From: Amphirosellinia nigrospora
Lineage: Eukaryota > Ascomycota > Sordariomycetes > Xylariales > Xylariaceae
Direction: 5' to 3'
Length of the DNA stretch: 64,000 bases
NCBI GenBank assembly: GCA_004123355.1
Contig: SCHM01000008.1
Location: forward strand, 987,501 to 1,051,500
Position 1 is the first letter of the stretch. Every line of letters begins with the position of its first letter. Position numbers and translations under genes: made by a program. This document shows positions 28,601-39,950 of the stretch, piece by piece. Under the pieces are notes generated by a model. That model was given only the letters and a program-made list of their open reading frames with translations, ran no database searches and had not been told where the DNA came from.

Positions 28601-28760
28601 CAGCGAAGCTGAGAATCCAGGAGTTGGATTGGTGCTGCGTAACATGACGCGTGATCTGCACTTGAGACAAGCTCGACGGTCGCTCTAACCATTCCATTGC
28701 GGCAGGTATTGCGTACCTTACGGTCGGTTCGAGATGTCTGTTTGTAAGGGTAAAATACAC
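25654..28760 (-). CDS. Large protein of unknown function with Thr/Pro repeats and coiled coil
   Basis: Overlapping minus-strand frames make one gene of about 1020 aa once five single-base losses are allowed (near 28511, 27528, 27303, 26859 and 26309). One 49-nt intron (28193-28241) has GTATTT, branch agctaac and AG, and joins ...LYTPAG to LLAVIVLAYPEDRK cleanly. Order: helical basic N-terminal part, hydrophobic LLAVIVLAYPED segment, acidic middle, a globular-looking part (about 27280-26830), a TPLPT/TPPPT repeat, then a long heptad-rich coiled coil (about 26250-25950; repeated ELAEMK). I recognise no family. The start is uncertain: 28760 is only the upstream limit of the open frame (a GTG), and the first in-frame ATG is about 28700; an upstream exon is possible. 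Every break is a lost base, so an intact gene with assembly errors is more likely than a pseudogene. Confidence 0.55.
26726..26805 (-). repeat. 15-bp coding repeat (TPLPT/TPPPT) x5
   Basis: Five degenerate head-to-tail copies of a unit like ggtggtggtgtcgtg on the plus strand encode the Thr/Pro repeat of the large minus-strand protein. The three-base multiple keeps the frame, and such arrays often vary in copy number between strains. Confidence 0.8.
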
Positions 28761-29554
28761 ACAGCCTGGGACAGCTTATATAAGGAACTATTGATCTGAA
28801 TATGTTTTGAGGAATCTTAAGAATCCTCGACCAAACAGTACAAGAGTAGATGAGCAAGACAAATAATTGAGCTGCATGGTTGAGCTGCATGGTTGATTGA
28901 ACTGGGGATTGCAATCAGTAATGTTGAGGGCCATAGCTTCTTCATTTGAAGGCGCAGTTCCCTTGAAGGCCCGTGCATAGACTTCCATCTTCATTGAAGC
29001 TGTCTGTCCTCTTGCCATTCTGGGTAATTCGACCCGTCCAGGATAGAGACCCACTACAGATTCAATGAAGTTGCTGTGGGTCTGATTTCACCTTCAACGA
29101 ATTCATGCAACAATTCAAGACTCATCATAAAAGGTACCCGCAGGTGCATAAATGAATGGCTGGTGCTGTTGTCGCCCGCGATATGATGCTACTAGTCTGA
29201 ATTTTTGATCAAATCTATTGGTACCAATGGTATAGGTTGTTGCTTGAACTGCCGGACGGAAGCAAAGGTGTCAGAATGCCCAGGAGCGAGTTAGGTACGC
29301 CGACAGTACAATGTATGAATAGCAGCAAATAAACTTCAATCTGTGAGGGCATACATCTTGACTAAAGCCAGGAAAATCTTACACTGTCTCATACCAAGTC
29401 TGCCAGGCCAGCCATCTGATTTTATCATAGCACTCGCATCCGATAAAGCACATCTTAGTATACTCTATAAAGTCCTCATAAATCCTCCAACATACCGCTA
29501 TGCTGGTCGTATGCCATTGCTCCTTATCATCATTTTCACATTTATCCTTCCAAC
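28761..29554. other. Intergenic, possible upstream exon of the large minus-strand gene
   Basis: A minus-strand open frame of 88 codons (28788-29054) starts with ATG at either 29054 or 29018. It contains a 15-bp duplication (ttgagctgcatggtt type, about 28866-28895). It could be a 5' exon of the large gene or noise; I see no consensus splice pair that proves it. The rest shows no feature. Confidence 0.35.
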
Positions 29555-30399
29555 ATGAGCGATACACCTACCTTAATACAAGATGAGAAGCGCAGACGCG
29601 CATATCTTAACACAAGACGGTGCAAACGATTGTCGACCTTGCTGCGTCGAGCGCACGATTTCCACACGTTATGCGAAGCGCAGGTATATCTTGTGGTTCA
29701 GTACAATGACCAGCTCAAGAAACACGTGTATCATTCGTTTGACAGGGGCAACTGGCCGTACTCGTGGGAGTCAGTTGTAAGTTTGTTTGCAACCAGTCGT
29801 GTAGCTCCGACTTACAGCCCTAGCGTTCGCAGAGATACCCCAAACATGTCCTGTACACCCCTCAGAAAATGGGGGCGACGACAAGTGGTGACCGTACAGT
29901 GGAAGATCAAGATTGGGAGGACGTCAATGACGACAACATGCATCTAGCTGAACGGAGCGTGCAGCAGGTTTCCGGCCCAGACTTGCCAGAATGGTTACAG
30001 GAGTCTTTCACCGTCCCGCCAGCCCAGACTATTCCCATGCCGCCGCGGCTTATGCCGCAACGCCTCATGCCAAACGGGAATGGTCATACGACGCTGCAGC
30101 CAGCCCTTCCAATCGTATCTCGGTTAGAGCCCCTGCAGATGCCGGTACTCGATGCACGTCCTACTCTAGTTGCTGGATGCGCTCCCGTTCACAAGTCTGT
30201 TCTCGGAGGCCAGCGGGAACCTCAGACGCCTTCCCCTCAACCCCTCATGATTCTGACTCCCCCAAGTTCTGCCACGTCAGAGCAATTTGGCCAGAGACAC
30301 TCAGTCCTGGACCTGTCGATGTCTCCATCACAGGGCCGCCAAAAGCGACTATGTCAAGCCAACGGCCATACCCTTCCAAGAAGGCCGCTATGTGAATAG
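29555..30399 (+). CDS. Short MADS-box-like transcription factor
   Basis: Starts MSDTPTLIQDEKRRRAY. Residues about 10-70 resemble a divergent MADS (SRF-type) domain: basic KRRRAYLNTRR, then KRLSTLLRRAHDFHTLCEAQ and VYLVVQYND, matching the basic helix, the KKA-E-L-CDA helix and the following beta strand of the family. MADS proteins bind DNA as dimers. The rest is Pro/Gln/Ser-rich and probably disordered. The frame changes between the domain and the tail at a CCCC run (29858-29861); one additional C makes a continuous 281-aa protein. No intron seen. It stands between the large minus-strand gene and the Hsp70-like gene. Confidence in the MADS match is moderate; the target is unknown. Confidence 0.5.
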
Positions 30400-31384
30400 C
30401 AAGGTGTGGATGGTCTATAGGAATTGTTCATACATTGTAGGACTTAATATTATACACATGTCTTGAAACCGCCGACAAACCTAATGTGATGGTTCGAGTG
30501 CCTGACTTGAATGAACGTACCTATTGTATATGTCAACAGATTGCAGTAGTCGAGGCAGTTACGGCACTGGCGAGCATCCAATGCCCCTGTCTGTCTGGCT
30601 GCAGGTTGCCTACTGTATCAACAGTCAGCCTCGATTTCCCCGGTGTGGGTGGGTCTCATACCACCTACCAATAATATGCAGGGTATAGCTGAAGTACAGA
30701 TGATCAGTTATATTTTGTTGGTCTCTCTGCAGTGGACTTACCAGATGAGATCAAACATGCTTGCTGTCATGATACAGAACTGCACACTATACCACAACAC
30801 TACAAAAGGTAGAACGTTGTCAAGTCGAGCACTTGACTGCTTGCAGTTGACTATACGTGTACTGGACTCGTGACACTTGCCTTTAGACATGCCGGTGGCC
30901 AGAGCCCCAACCATAAAGAATCCTGTCACAGAAAAAAGGATTGACAAAGTATATTGATAAGTAGAAGAGATGGAGGAACTCCTACAAGGGTCCCGCAGGA
31001 ATTTTGATGTAGTCCGTGTAATACGTTCCTTTCCACACAGTTGAGTAGTACCTGCCCACTGTCACCTCTCATCCTATACCTGTATTAAGTGTGGCTGTAT
31101 TCACTCCCCGGCCTCTCAAGAGATCCCGATCTGTTCCGATAGACAGTACAGTTCAAAGCATGCCGTATCCGATCAGCGGCCCCTCTATGGCAAGTGAAGT
31201 GCCAGGATATCGGAGTAGGCCGGTTGTCCCGGACATTTGTTTTGCTGCCTTTGTTTGGTTTGCGTGTTGTTGTTGATTACTTTACCCGCAGCCAAAAAGC
31301 ATACCTGCTTTTTTTTCTACTGAATTGGTAGCTTCGGTAACGTAATTGTATACGACCACTTTTCGACATCTTAGAACAGGAACT
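30400..31384. other. Intergenic, no supported gene
   Basis: Contains only short open frames on both strands without recognisable domains. The right part should hold the promoter of the Hsp70-like gene. Confidence 0.5.
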
Positions 31385-33575
31385 ATGACGTCCAGGCTCG
31401 AACAGGCTTTCAAAGTCAAGTTGCGCCCAGCGTAAGTTTCACTTTAGTTGATACCTCCCCTCGCTAATTGTTACATAGAGCGGTCGGTATTGATATAGGG
31501 TCGTCGACGTCCAAAGCAGCATTGGCGTTCAAGGCCCGCTCAACTATCCATCATGAGAAGACTGTACAGATCCTACGTGTGCAGGTTCCACAGGATCGAG
31601 ACCACCCCGAAAGGCCGGAGAATCCGTCCATCTCCCAGTTCGAGTTTGTCGCGCAAGCCTGTCTACAAGATGGGAAGCTCATCCCAGGCAGGCGTGCCCT
31701 AGGTAAAAATCAAAGCTGGTCGCTTAAAGCTATTCTTATGCATCTCGCTGGTGTGTCTAAACATGCTATTCGACGGATGCCTGGAGGCAACGATCTATTG
31801 AACGCCTGCCGGGACGGGACTATTACTCGAGAAATGGAAGAAGACGCTTTATACGAGCACTGTGAGCTTATCCGACAGATGGTGATAGAAAAAGCGGCAG
31901 CTGGATTCCTTCAGATCAAAAAAGTAGTATTGACATATCCTAATTATCTTTGCGAACAAGAGCGCGACCAAGACTTCGCCCGTTATACATCCTACTACCT
32001 CGACCTAATGCGATCCTTGTGGTCGGAAGAAATTCAGTTTTATACAACTATGGAGGGCATGTCGCTGGCTTTATACGTGTGCGAGCCATTTGAAGATGGC
32101 CTTGCATCGTGTAATTGGCCAAAGGTATGGCGGGATTATGGCCTGCTTTATGAAGATGCCTGCGCCAATGTACTTGTTGTCGACATGGGGGGTAGTACGC
32201 TTAACCTTCAGCTCCTGAGCCTGTATTTCGACCTACATCAGAAAGGGGTGATGCTGAACTGCCAATCAAGTTTTGACCCAGACTGGAAACTTGGTATGTT
32301 CCTGTCTCTGACTTCCTTCCCGGGTTTGACTGCTCCTGCGCTTGCATTCATTGCTGGAATTGACACCGTAACAGGTGCCTTGGGTGGCAGTCAATTAACC
32401 AACACCGCCATCAAGGAGATCATTCGACGGGAGCTAGGCAAGCTGTTCGAGATCCAGTTCGTTCCATCAGACGAGTTCGCCCGCTTGATGTATCGCTTCG
32501 AGGAATGCAAATGGGCCATAGACTACCGTCGTCAGAAGAAAAAGATCGTGCTATCGGGCAACGACGACCAATTTCGCGTGAAGCTACGCCCTGACGAACT
32601 AAAGGAGGTGTTCACGTGCTTCGATCAACCTATTAACGTGTTTAAGAAAGAGCTACAGCGTGTCGTCGAAATCGGCAAAGATTTCGTTGTCGTGTTTGCT
32701 GGGGGCAGTTTTTCTCAACCAGGGTTACGTAAAGAGATGGATACCTACATGGGCGACTTCGAGCATAAAACGAAGGAAAATACTAGCGTCACGGTAAAAC
32801 ATCTATTCCTAGAAAAGCATGACCGCAATTGGTACGTCCTTAGCCTGTACCTAAGCTTTAGACAGGTATATACTAACATAACAAAACAACTCAGGTCATC
32901 GGCAGTATCAATAGGGGCAGCTATCTCGGTCTTGCGACTTCCTCACCTGTCGAGGTCTTAAGCAATTCGGCAATAGGCATCCAGGAGTTAACCAAGACAC
33001 AAGTAAATACGGACGATTGGGATGGCAGTCCGACCGCAAGCTTCTTGTTTGCTAAGGTATGTCCGACAGTCCGCTCGACTCTGTGTGTATACTAACGAAA
33101 CAAGGGGTGTGGTCGCCCGCTTTGCTTAGACACCACTACGTCTAAAAAGAAAAAGAGTAAACGGAGTCGAAGACGAAAGTTTGCTCTTGTCTGCGACCCC
33201 TCCTATCCAATGAAGCGAACGCCATGTGCACCATGTGCTGAACAGAACTCGTACCCCCCAATCCAGATTGGTCGGTCCGCTGATGTCCATATCAGTGGTC
33301 CCCTATCTACGTACGACCTGGGCTGGTACGTTTTGGCTTCAGAGCTACCGATGGAACATCAGGTTCGGCTTACATGGCGAGGATGTTGACCGTCTTGCTG
33401 AGCAATCCGACTGCCCAGCACTCGCCAAAAGGAGCAACTCATTATACTGCTCAGCTGCCGCAAAGTAGATCGCGACGGTCAGGAGGTTCTAGATGATCCA
33501 CTCAACAAGCTCTGGAAGCTCACACTGCAGACAGATCCAACAAGCAAACTTCTTGTTGTCGAAGAGATTAAATAA
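31385..33575 (+). CDS. Hsp70-like (ASKHA-fold) ATPase
   Basis: Exon 1 31385-31431, intron 31432-31478, exon 2 31479-32831, intron to about 32905, exon 3 to 33056, intron 33057-33104 (branch tactaac), last exon to 33575; about 674 aa. ASKHA signatures: phosphate-1 loop VGIDIGSSTS near residue 18, phosphate-2 loop VVDMGGSTLN near 250, adenosine motif VVFAGGSFSQPGL near 423. These divergent fungal Hsp70-like proteins keep the ATPase fold, but the C-terminal part here (KKKKSKRSRRRK, two CAPC-like cysteines, IQIGRSADVHISG) is not a standard Hsp70 substrate domain. The 3' splice site of intron 2 is ambiguous (32894 or 32905); only 32905 keeps frame. Three missing bases are needed near the end (33376, 33381, 33428). 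Cytosolic role probable, client unknown. Confidence 0.6.
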
Positions 33576-34160
33576 ATTGGTAGCTAGATACCGGTAAACA
33601 TCAATACAATTGTTACGGTTACTCGCGTCCCCCGCAAATGATAACAGCAGCAAGCGGTCAAACCTTTGACTTGATAGCCTGTTATTTTTTTCATTCCGTG
33701 ATAATAATGGATTGACTCCGAACCTATATAATATCGGCTCCATGGCCATCGGAACCAACAGATCCAACAGATCTGACGTCTGACGTCTGACGTTTAATGT
33801 ACTAATGGTTTTCCCAAAGGTATACTGATCACTTTACAGTGGCCCTATACCTACATAACCGCTGTAGCATTCGATCAATGTACCTATGGTACTATACTCC
33901 ATGGCGCAAAGGTGCATATAAAACTACGCCATATCGGGCGGCACCGTCTCATTATACGATATCGCCTGCATTAGCACGACAGCATGCATCGGCATCTACC
34001 CGGAGTGTTTATGCTGCAGATATGTGGTGGCTGGGAGGAGGGGAAATCTAATGGACCAGCACGACGTTAGTAAAGTTGTCATTTATTTGCGTATCCTGCT
34101 CAGTGACGTGATTGAAATAGTACCACATACTTTTGGGAGAACCTGCTGCAATCCACCAAA
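33576..34160. other. Upstream region of the DUF3435 gene
   Basis: No gene. Near 33772-33795 three consecutive TGACGT(C) units follow one another (repeat unit ctgacgt), about 370 bp before the DUF3435 start. The TGACGTC core resembles a bZIP/CRE-type site, but a simple tandem duplication is as likely. Confidence 0.4.
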
Positions 34161-36993
34161 ATGCCACCCATACCAAAGAAGCCAAGGCTGAATGCTATGC
34201 ATACAGCAACTAGAACTCTCAGGGCATCGTCAAAGGTGGACTACTCTCTTTCAACTGACGAGGAGTGTAAAGGATCAGACGAGGACTTTGATCCTGAAGT
34301 TGCTACAGAAGAGGAGTCAGACGACGACCTCGATAATGATAATCCGGAAGAGGACGAAGAAAAGGATGGCTTCGGTCTTGATGAGCCTAACGTGCAAGAG
34401 TTGGCTGCCTTGCAAATCTGTGAGGCCAATGACGGAGATCTTGATGATGAGGTACGAAGGAACGACCAGAATATCACGGCCGCTTTTCGATTTATAGGCC
34501 AGCCTCTGAACGACCAAGCTGTCGGGCACGACGAAGACGTCGGGGAGTCCTCTGCTCGAAACTATGCTATGCCAGCCTCCAGTGTTACTGAGGGCGTAGC
34601 TCTTTATGATGGGAACGCAGCACCACCCGAATTCTACCGTGGGAATATCGTTAATCTCGACGTAGAAAGCTTCAAACGCAAGGAATATTCCAAGTCGACC
34701 GTTGGATTGATGAAGACTAATACGAACCAGTGGCGCAAGTATGTCTAAAGATGCCGGCCCGACCTTTACTTTGAGCCGTTCACTGATCTTAGTGTTAAGA
34801 TTCTGCAAGACAATCCTCCAAAAAGACGATTGGAAGGACTGTTTCTACAATATTAATTTTCAAATCATCTATAACTTTTTTCTGGTACCTCAATCAGAAG
34901 CGCGGCAAAGATGGCCGTATGAAGCGTTCGGTACAAAAAAGAAGCAGTTTGGTTACGTTCTGGTGTTGCTTCCGTCTCAACTACGAGTGGAATACGACTT
35001 TGAAGATTGACGATGCTATCCCCCGGGGTGTAATGCATAACGTAAGTCTGCACGAGATCTACCCTATTGGGTCAGTATCGCCTAATTGATGGACTTGCAG
35101 GCCCTCATAGACCTAGGAAACCGGTTCCAACTAAGTCATGAGAAGCGGCTCAATCGGTCTCTTACACTGGATGATCTCAAGGCACATGTAGAGATGATCC
35201 TGTGTACGACCAGCAAAGACTTCAAACTGGGAGAGTCGCGTATTCTGGCGGTACTTTTCTTACTCTTGATGGCACCACAAGGTTCTCGTCCGCAGAGCAT
35301 CTTGAACATCAAATTCCGCCATGTAAAAATTCATCTTATTCGCGACCCTAATGATGAGACCGGGCCTGCAAGACTCTGTATCACACTGAGACTGGAGGAG
35401 ACGAAACGCTATCGGGGTCCGAAAGCTGTGTAAGTAACTTTACGTTCGCTAGTGATGTTTGCCTCCCGATTTTGCTGCCACCAAGTCCATTACCACATAC
35501 CCTGCTGATGATGGCGCAGGAAGACGTTTTTGGTACCAGAGATTATGTATGACCCGAGCTTGCTGCTAAGCCCCCACGTATTTCTGCTTGCTATATTATT
35601 CAGATGGCGCGCATTCCAATCGGAGGGTAAGTATCGGTACCGCATAATGGCAGTTATGAAGTTGACATGATCACAAGATCTAAACAACAACCCAAACCTG
35701 ATCAGCCAGTTGAAGATCCATCCTGCGGCTAGACAGCTGCCACTCAAGCTCAAAGAAGATTTGGATGACATACCACTGTTCCGGCAGGCCACTCGTACAG
35801 TGCGCGGCTGGGAGATGTCGACAGTGGCTATTACGACAGACATCACACAAAAGTGGCTGCAGTCAATTGGACGCATGTTGGGTTTTGAGACCAACACCAC
35901 GGCATACAGCCTGCGGTATTTTGCAGGAAATAGCATGGACCAGAGTAGTGCGTTGTTACTCTTTGCTGTTTTAATTATCAGCCATCTTGAGCCTCACTAA
36001 CTATCCTATTAGTTGACGTTAGCCACTCTCTTCGTGACCTTGTTCTTGATGCCCCAATTCGGACACCTTCGCGAAGCACTACCTGAACCGTTTCGTATGC
36101 GCCGATCTTTGGGCAGTGCACAGGTCCCTGGTACCACAGCAAGACCTCATCAAACAAGCAACGAGTCACGGTGGCTCACGAGATAGCCGCAGAGACTTCC
36201 GCCTCACTGACCAGCATATTGAAGAGCTTAAGACACACCCAGAGTATGTACGCGTATCAATTGAGATAGAAACGCCAGCTCGCTCGGCCGATTTTCACCG
36301 ATTCGCAAAAGCCTTGTACGAGACCGGAAGAACCTGATGAAGCGGCTCCAGAGTGCCAAACTCAAGGAGGTCATGGAACAATGGACCACCGACCAGGCCC
36401 TGGATGACATCCGGCGCCAGGCACAAGGCCAGGACTTCGTCGATCGGGAGGACGTGACCGACGCTCGCCCTATGACACCCCTTCAAAAGCTGGTGTTCGA
36501 TACGCTCACCACAGAGATCACCAACGACTTCGGAGCTCAGTCAATACGTCGTACGAAGGCTATCAACGCATTAGTGGCCTACTGCGACGTTGAAGAGCCT
36601 CTCCGGACTAAAGTCCTTGAAGCCAGGAAGCCGCTTCCGCCGCCAGAAGTTAGAGACTCCAAACTGGGAGTGGCGGAACAGATGCAAGCACTCTGGAGGT
36701 CAGTCTTTCTAGCCAATGGCGAGGTCCTTCGTTGCTTTCTCTGCGTCACGAAAGCAATCATGCTAGGACCGAATCATCAGAACTTCAGCGACTATTGTCG
36801 GACTTTCTATAACAAGCAGTCACTCAAGTCGCACTTCCTTGGCACTCACTTAAGGAATTTTGCAGATGACCAACAGTTCACATGTGAGACGTGTGAGCCG
36901 CCGATGCTATTGTTGCATAAGCAGCATTTTCAAGCTCATGCTGAAGATGTCCACGGTGTCTCAACAGAAGTAAATTACAAGAGAAAACGTTAG
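34161..36993 (+). pseudogene. DUF3435 tyrosine-recombinase-family gene with C2H2-like tail, disrupted
   Basis: Exons 34161-35041, 35101-35429, 35520-35626, 35678-35947 and 36013-36993 have good GT-AG borders and fit about 856 aa. Order: acidic N-terminus; helical core-binding-like part; catalytic domain with Arg in GSRPQSILNI (about 35285), EIMYDPSLLLSPHVFLL, PIFRQ-type motif PLFRQATRTVRG, second Arg in YSLRYFAGN (about 35915) and nucleophile candidate Tyr in FAKHYLNR (about 36085); then a zinc-binding tail with CFLC and CETC...H...H pairs. DUF3435 includes the captain recombinases of Starship giant transposons. The zinc tail suggests a related branch rather than a proven captain. Breaks: in-frame TAA at 34746-34748 (CAA by RIP would explain it) and three missing bases (34853, 36056, 36324). 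The residue before the HY motif, usually His, appears as LDAP. Confidence 0.7.
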
Positions 36994-37047
36994 ATGAGGA
37001 CTTCAGACAGTAGTATTCATAGATTAGAATAATAAGACACTGAATTT

Positions 37048-37132
37048 CGACTGATTAAGTAACTGCGATTGACCTGTTGACTGACTGACTAAGTGACTGC
37101 GATTGACCTGTTGACTGGTTGACTAAGTGACT
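37048..37132. repeat. About 34-bp tandem repeat, 2.5 copies
   Basis: A unit built around tgactaagtgactgcgattg followed by acctgt is repeated, with internal TGACTGACTGACT runs. It lies 55 bp after the DUF3435 gene and 130 bp before the next AT-rich block, where a mobile element could have its subterminal repeats; that link is inference. Confidence 0.7.
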
Positions 37133-37264
37133 GGGCTCCGATTGAACTATTATTAACCGGTACTTGTTGTAATATAGAAGGTACATTGTCTTTAACGCCA
37201 CTGAAGGGGGTGGGGTATAGGAGGTTGTATGGTTGAATTGCTAGATTAAGGCAAGTAAGGGCGC

Positions 37265-39950
37265 GTAGTATATATATTATGCTTGCTTAAGTTAAAAAAC
37301 TATTAATTTTAAAAGTTTTTTAAGTTCGTATATAATTTATAGCCGTTTTTATATATAAACTATTAAAATATAAAAAATAATAAAAATTTAGCTTAAGATT
37401 ATAATAGTTTTTAATTAATATAATAAATAAAAAGTATAGCAAATCCTAAGCTTTTTTAGCTACTATTTTTTTAGCTTTTAATTTATTTTAAATTATTTTT
37501 TAGATATTATTTATTTTAAAATAATAATATTTTAAATCTTATATATTTTTTGCTTAAAAATAATATTTTAGTTAAGCTAGCTTATATTAAGTATGTTATA
37601 AAGCTTTACGTTTAAAAATTCTTTTTTAGCTAGTAGCGCTTTTAGTTATTTATTTATTATTTTTTAAGCTATAAAATATTTAATTATATAGAATGGTTTA
37701 TTATTATTTTGTTTTTTTTTAATACTAGTTTAAAAATATTATATTAAGCCTAAGTTTTTTTATTAAACTTTAAAAAAAACAAAAAAAATTTTATAAATTT
37801 TATTATCGAGATATATATTGCTATAGCTAAAATAATATTATTTTTATAAGTTGTAAGGTTTTTAAAAATAATTATAATATAGAGGCTATTATTTATTAGG
37901 CTTATTTTATATTTAATTAGTTTTATATATTCGTTATTATTAATATTAGAAATTAGCTTTAAGTTTAGTTGCTAGTTTGGTTACTGGTTTAGTTATTAGT
38001 ATTTTTAAACTAGGTAAAAGCAAAGAATTTTCTGGATAAGCTGGACAAAGCAAAGATATTAAGGAATCTAGCTGTTTTTATAATATATGAACGATATTTT
38101 TGCCCTAATATTTACGTTAGAATTTATTATCCTAAGTTTGTTAAAAAGTATGTTTTGTTATTATTATAATATGTTTATAGGAGAGAATTTATATTAGTAA
38201 GTTATTATTTTATTTATTTTTGTGTGGTTTTAGAATTAATGTTAGTTATTAAGTATATAATAGTGTGAGATAAAAGGACTGTTAAATTTTATTATGTGGC
38301 GTTAATTGTATGTAATTTATATAAATATTTTTATTTTAATTTTATTTGTTTAACGTAAACTTTGCTAAGTAATTAAATTATTATTTATTAACTACGTATA
38401 AATATTTTAAGACTTAGGTATATAAAACTAATTATTTTAATATTAAAAAAGTTTTTTTGATGAAAATGAACTTTTAAAAGATTATACGATTAGTTTTACG
38501 TAACGTTTTTTTGTATAATGATTTTGTTTTAACTAAAAAAATATTAATATTATATAAAAATGTTTTAGTTTTTTTAGTAAGGTTTTTTTACGTAGATTAT
38601 AATAAGTTTATTAACTAGTTAAAAACGGACTATAAGGTTAATGTAAATTAATTAGCTAATAAGCTTTATTTTTAGCTTAGTATTATTAACTGGATTTTTT
38701 TTGCTAAAATTATAAAGTTTATTTATTTAGCTAATAATGGTTTTTGTTTGTTTAGCTATGGTAATATTAGCGTAAATATAAAATTTTGTTGTTTTTTGTG
38801 ATTAGTTTATAAGTTAGATTATAGTAAGCATAAATAGTATTTAATAGTGTTTAAGAATAAGGCTATTTAATGGTTGCGCAAGTTTTTTTTTATAGATAAA
38901 TAAGTTATTATTATTATTTGTATTATGTTTTTTTTTATTATTTTTGTTATTTTTATTTTTTTTTTTATTTTTTAGCTTACTTTTATTTTTTAGCTTTTTT
39001 TTTTTATACTTTTAAATGTATTTTTTGTTATTTTTGCTCTGTTTTTTAATCTATTTTTAAGTAAAGGTATTATTAAATTTAAGATTTAAGCTTTTTAAAT
39101 ATATCCGGACGTAGAAGCGAGTATGGAGATATAGATCGAGGAGTAGGATGGTTATTAATAATAGCATATTTATAACTATAAAACTATAAATAATAAATTT
39201 ACGTTTAATATAAGTAATTATATTTAGTATATATATAATAGTGATTATTATTTTAGTAAAGTTGACTATATTTTTGTTTTCGATAATTATAAAGATTGTT
39301 ATATTTTTGTAATTTTAACTTTTATTAAGCGTACTAATACGCGTAATTATATTTTTAATTTGGAAATTATGGCTAAAAAGCTTAATAATAGCGTTATTAT
39401 TAGTATTATAGCTATATCTTTTTAATAATTTATATAGTTAAAGTTAATAGTATTAGTATTATTTGGGTTAATTAGGATTTTTATTATTTTTAATTATATT
39501 AAGTTTATTTACGTATGCGATTTTAATAACGTAATTTTTTTGCGACGAGCGACTTATGTTACGATGTTTATATAGTAATTGTTTTGTCCGGCTATTGTTT
39601 TAGCTACAATATATGTTAAGTAAATTAAATTTATTTTTATAGCAACCTATAAAATTATTTATTAATTTGTTATGAGTAGGATATAACGAAGTGAATAAAA
39701 AACATAAAGTTATATATTAAGGTGTTATATAGAATAGTATAAGTAGCTTTGGCGAATATGGGCGGATAATTAGTTAAGTAGGAAAATAGCAAAATTATAA
39801 ACTATTGTTTTATTGTTAAAAAGTGGTATATTATGAATTAAAGAGGTATATTTAAGTAAAGTAAATATTGCGGCAAAATGTAAGCTGTAAATTAAACTAA
39901 TTAAAAACCTAGAACAGCTACGAGTGACTTTTAAAGGCCGCTATAATTAT
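37265..39950. other. AT-rich RIP-degraded block C
   Basis: Sharp change to AT-rich, TpA-rich sequence without coding frames, similar to blocks A and B. No repeat boundary or transposon family can be read. Confidence 0.8.

Noticed and set aside
32832-32894. Use of 32894 as 3' splice site of intron 2 of the Hsp70-like gene
   Set aside because: It gives an early stop and leaves the clearly coding 3' exons out of frame; 32905 keeps frame.
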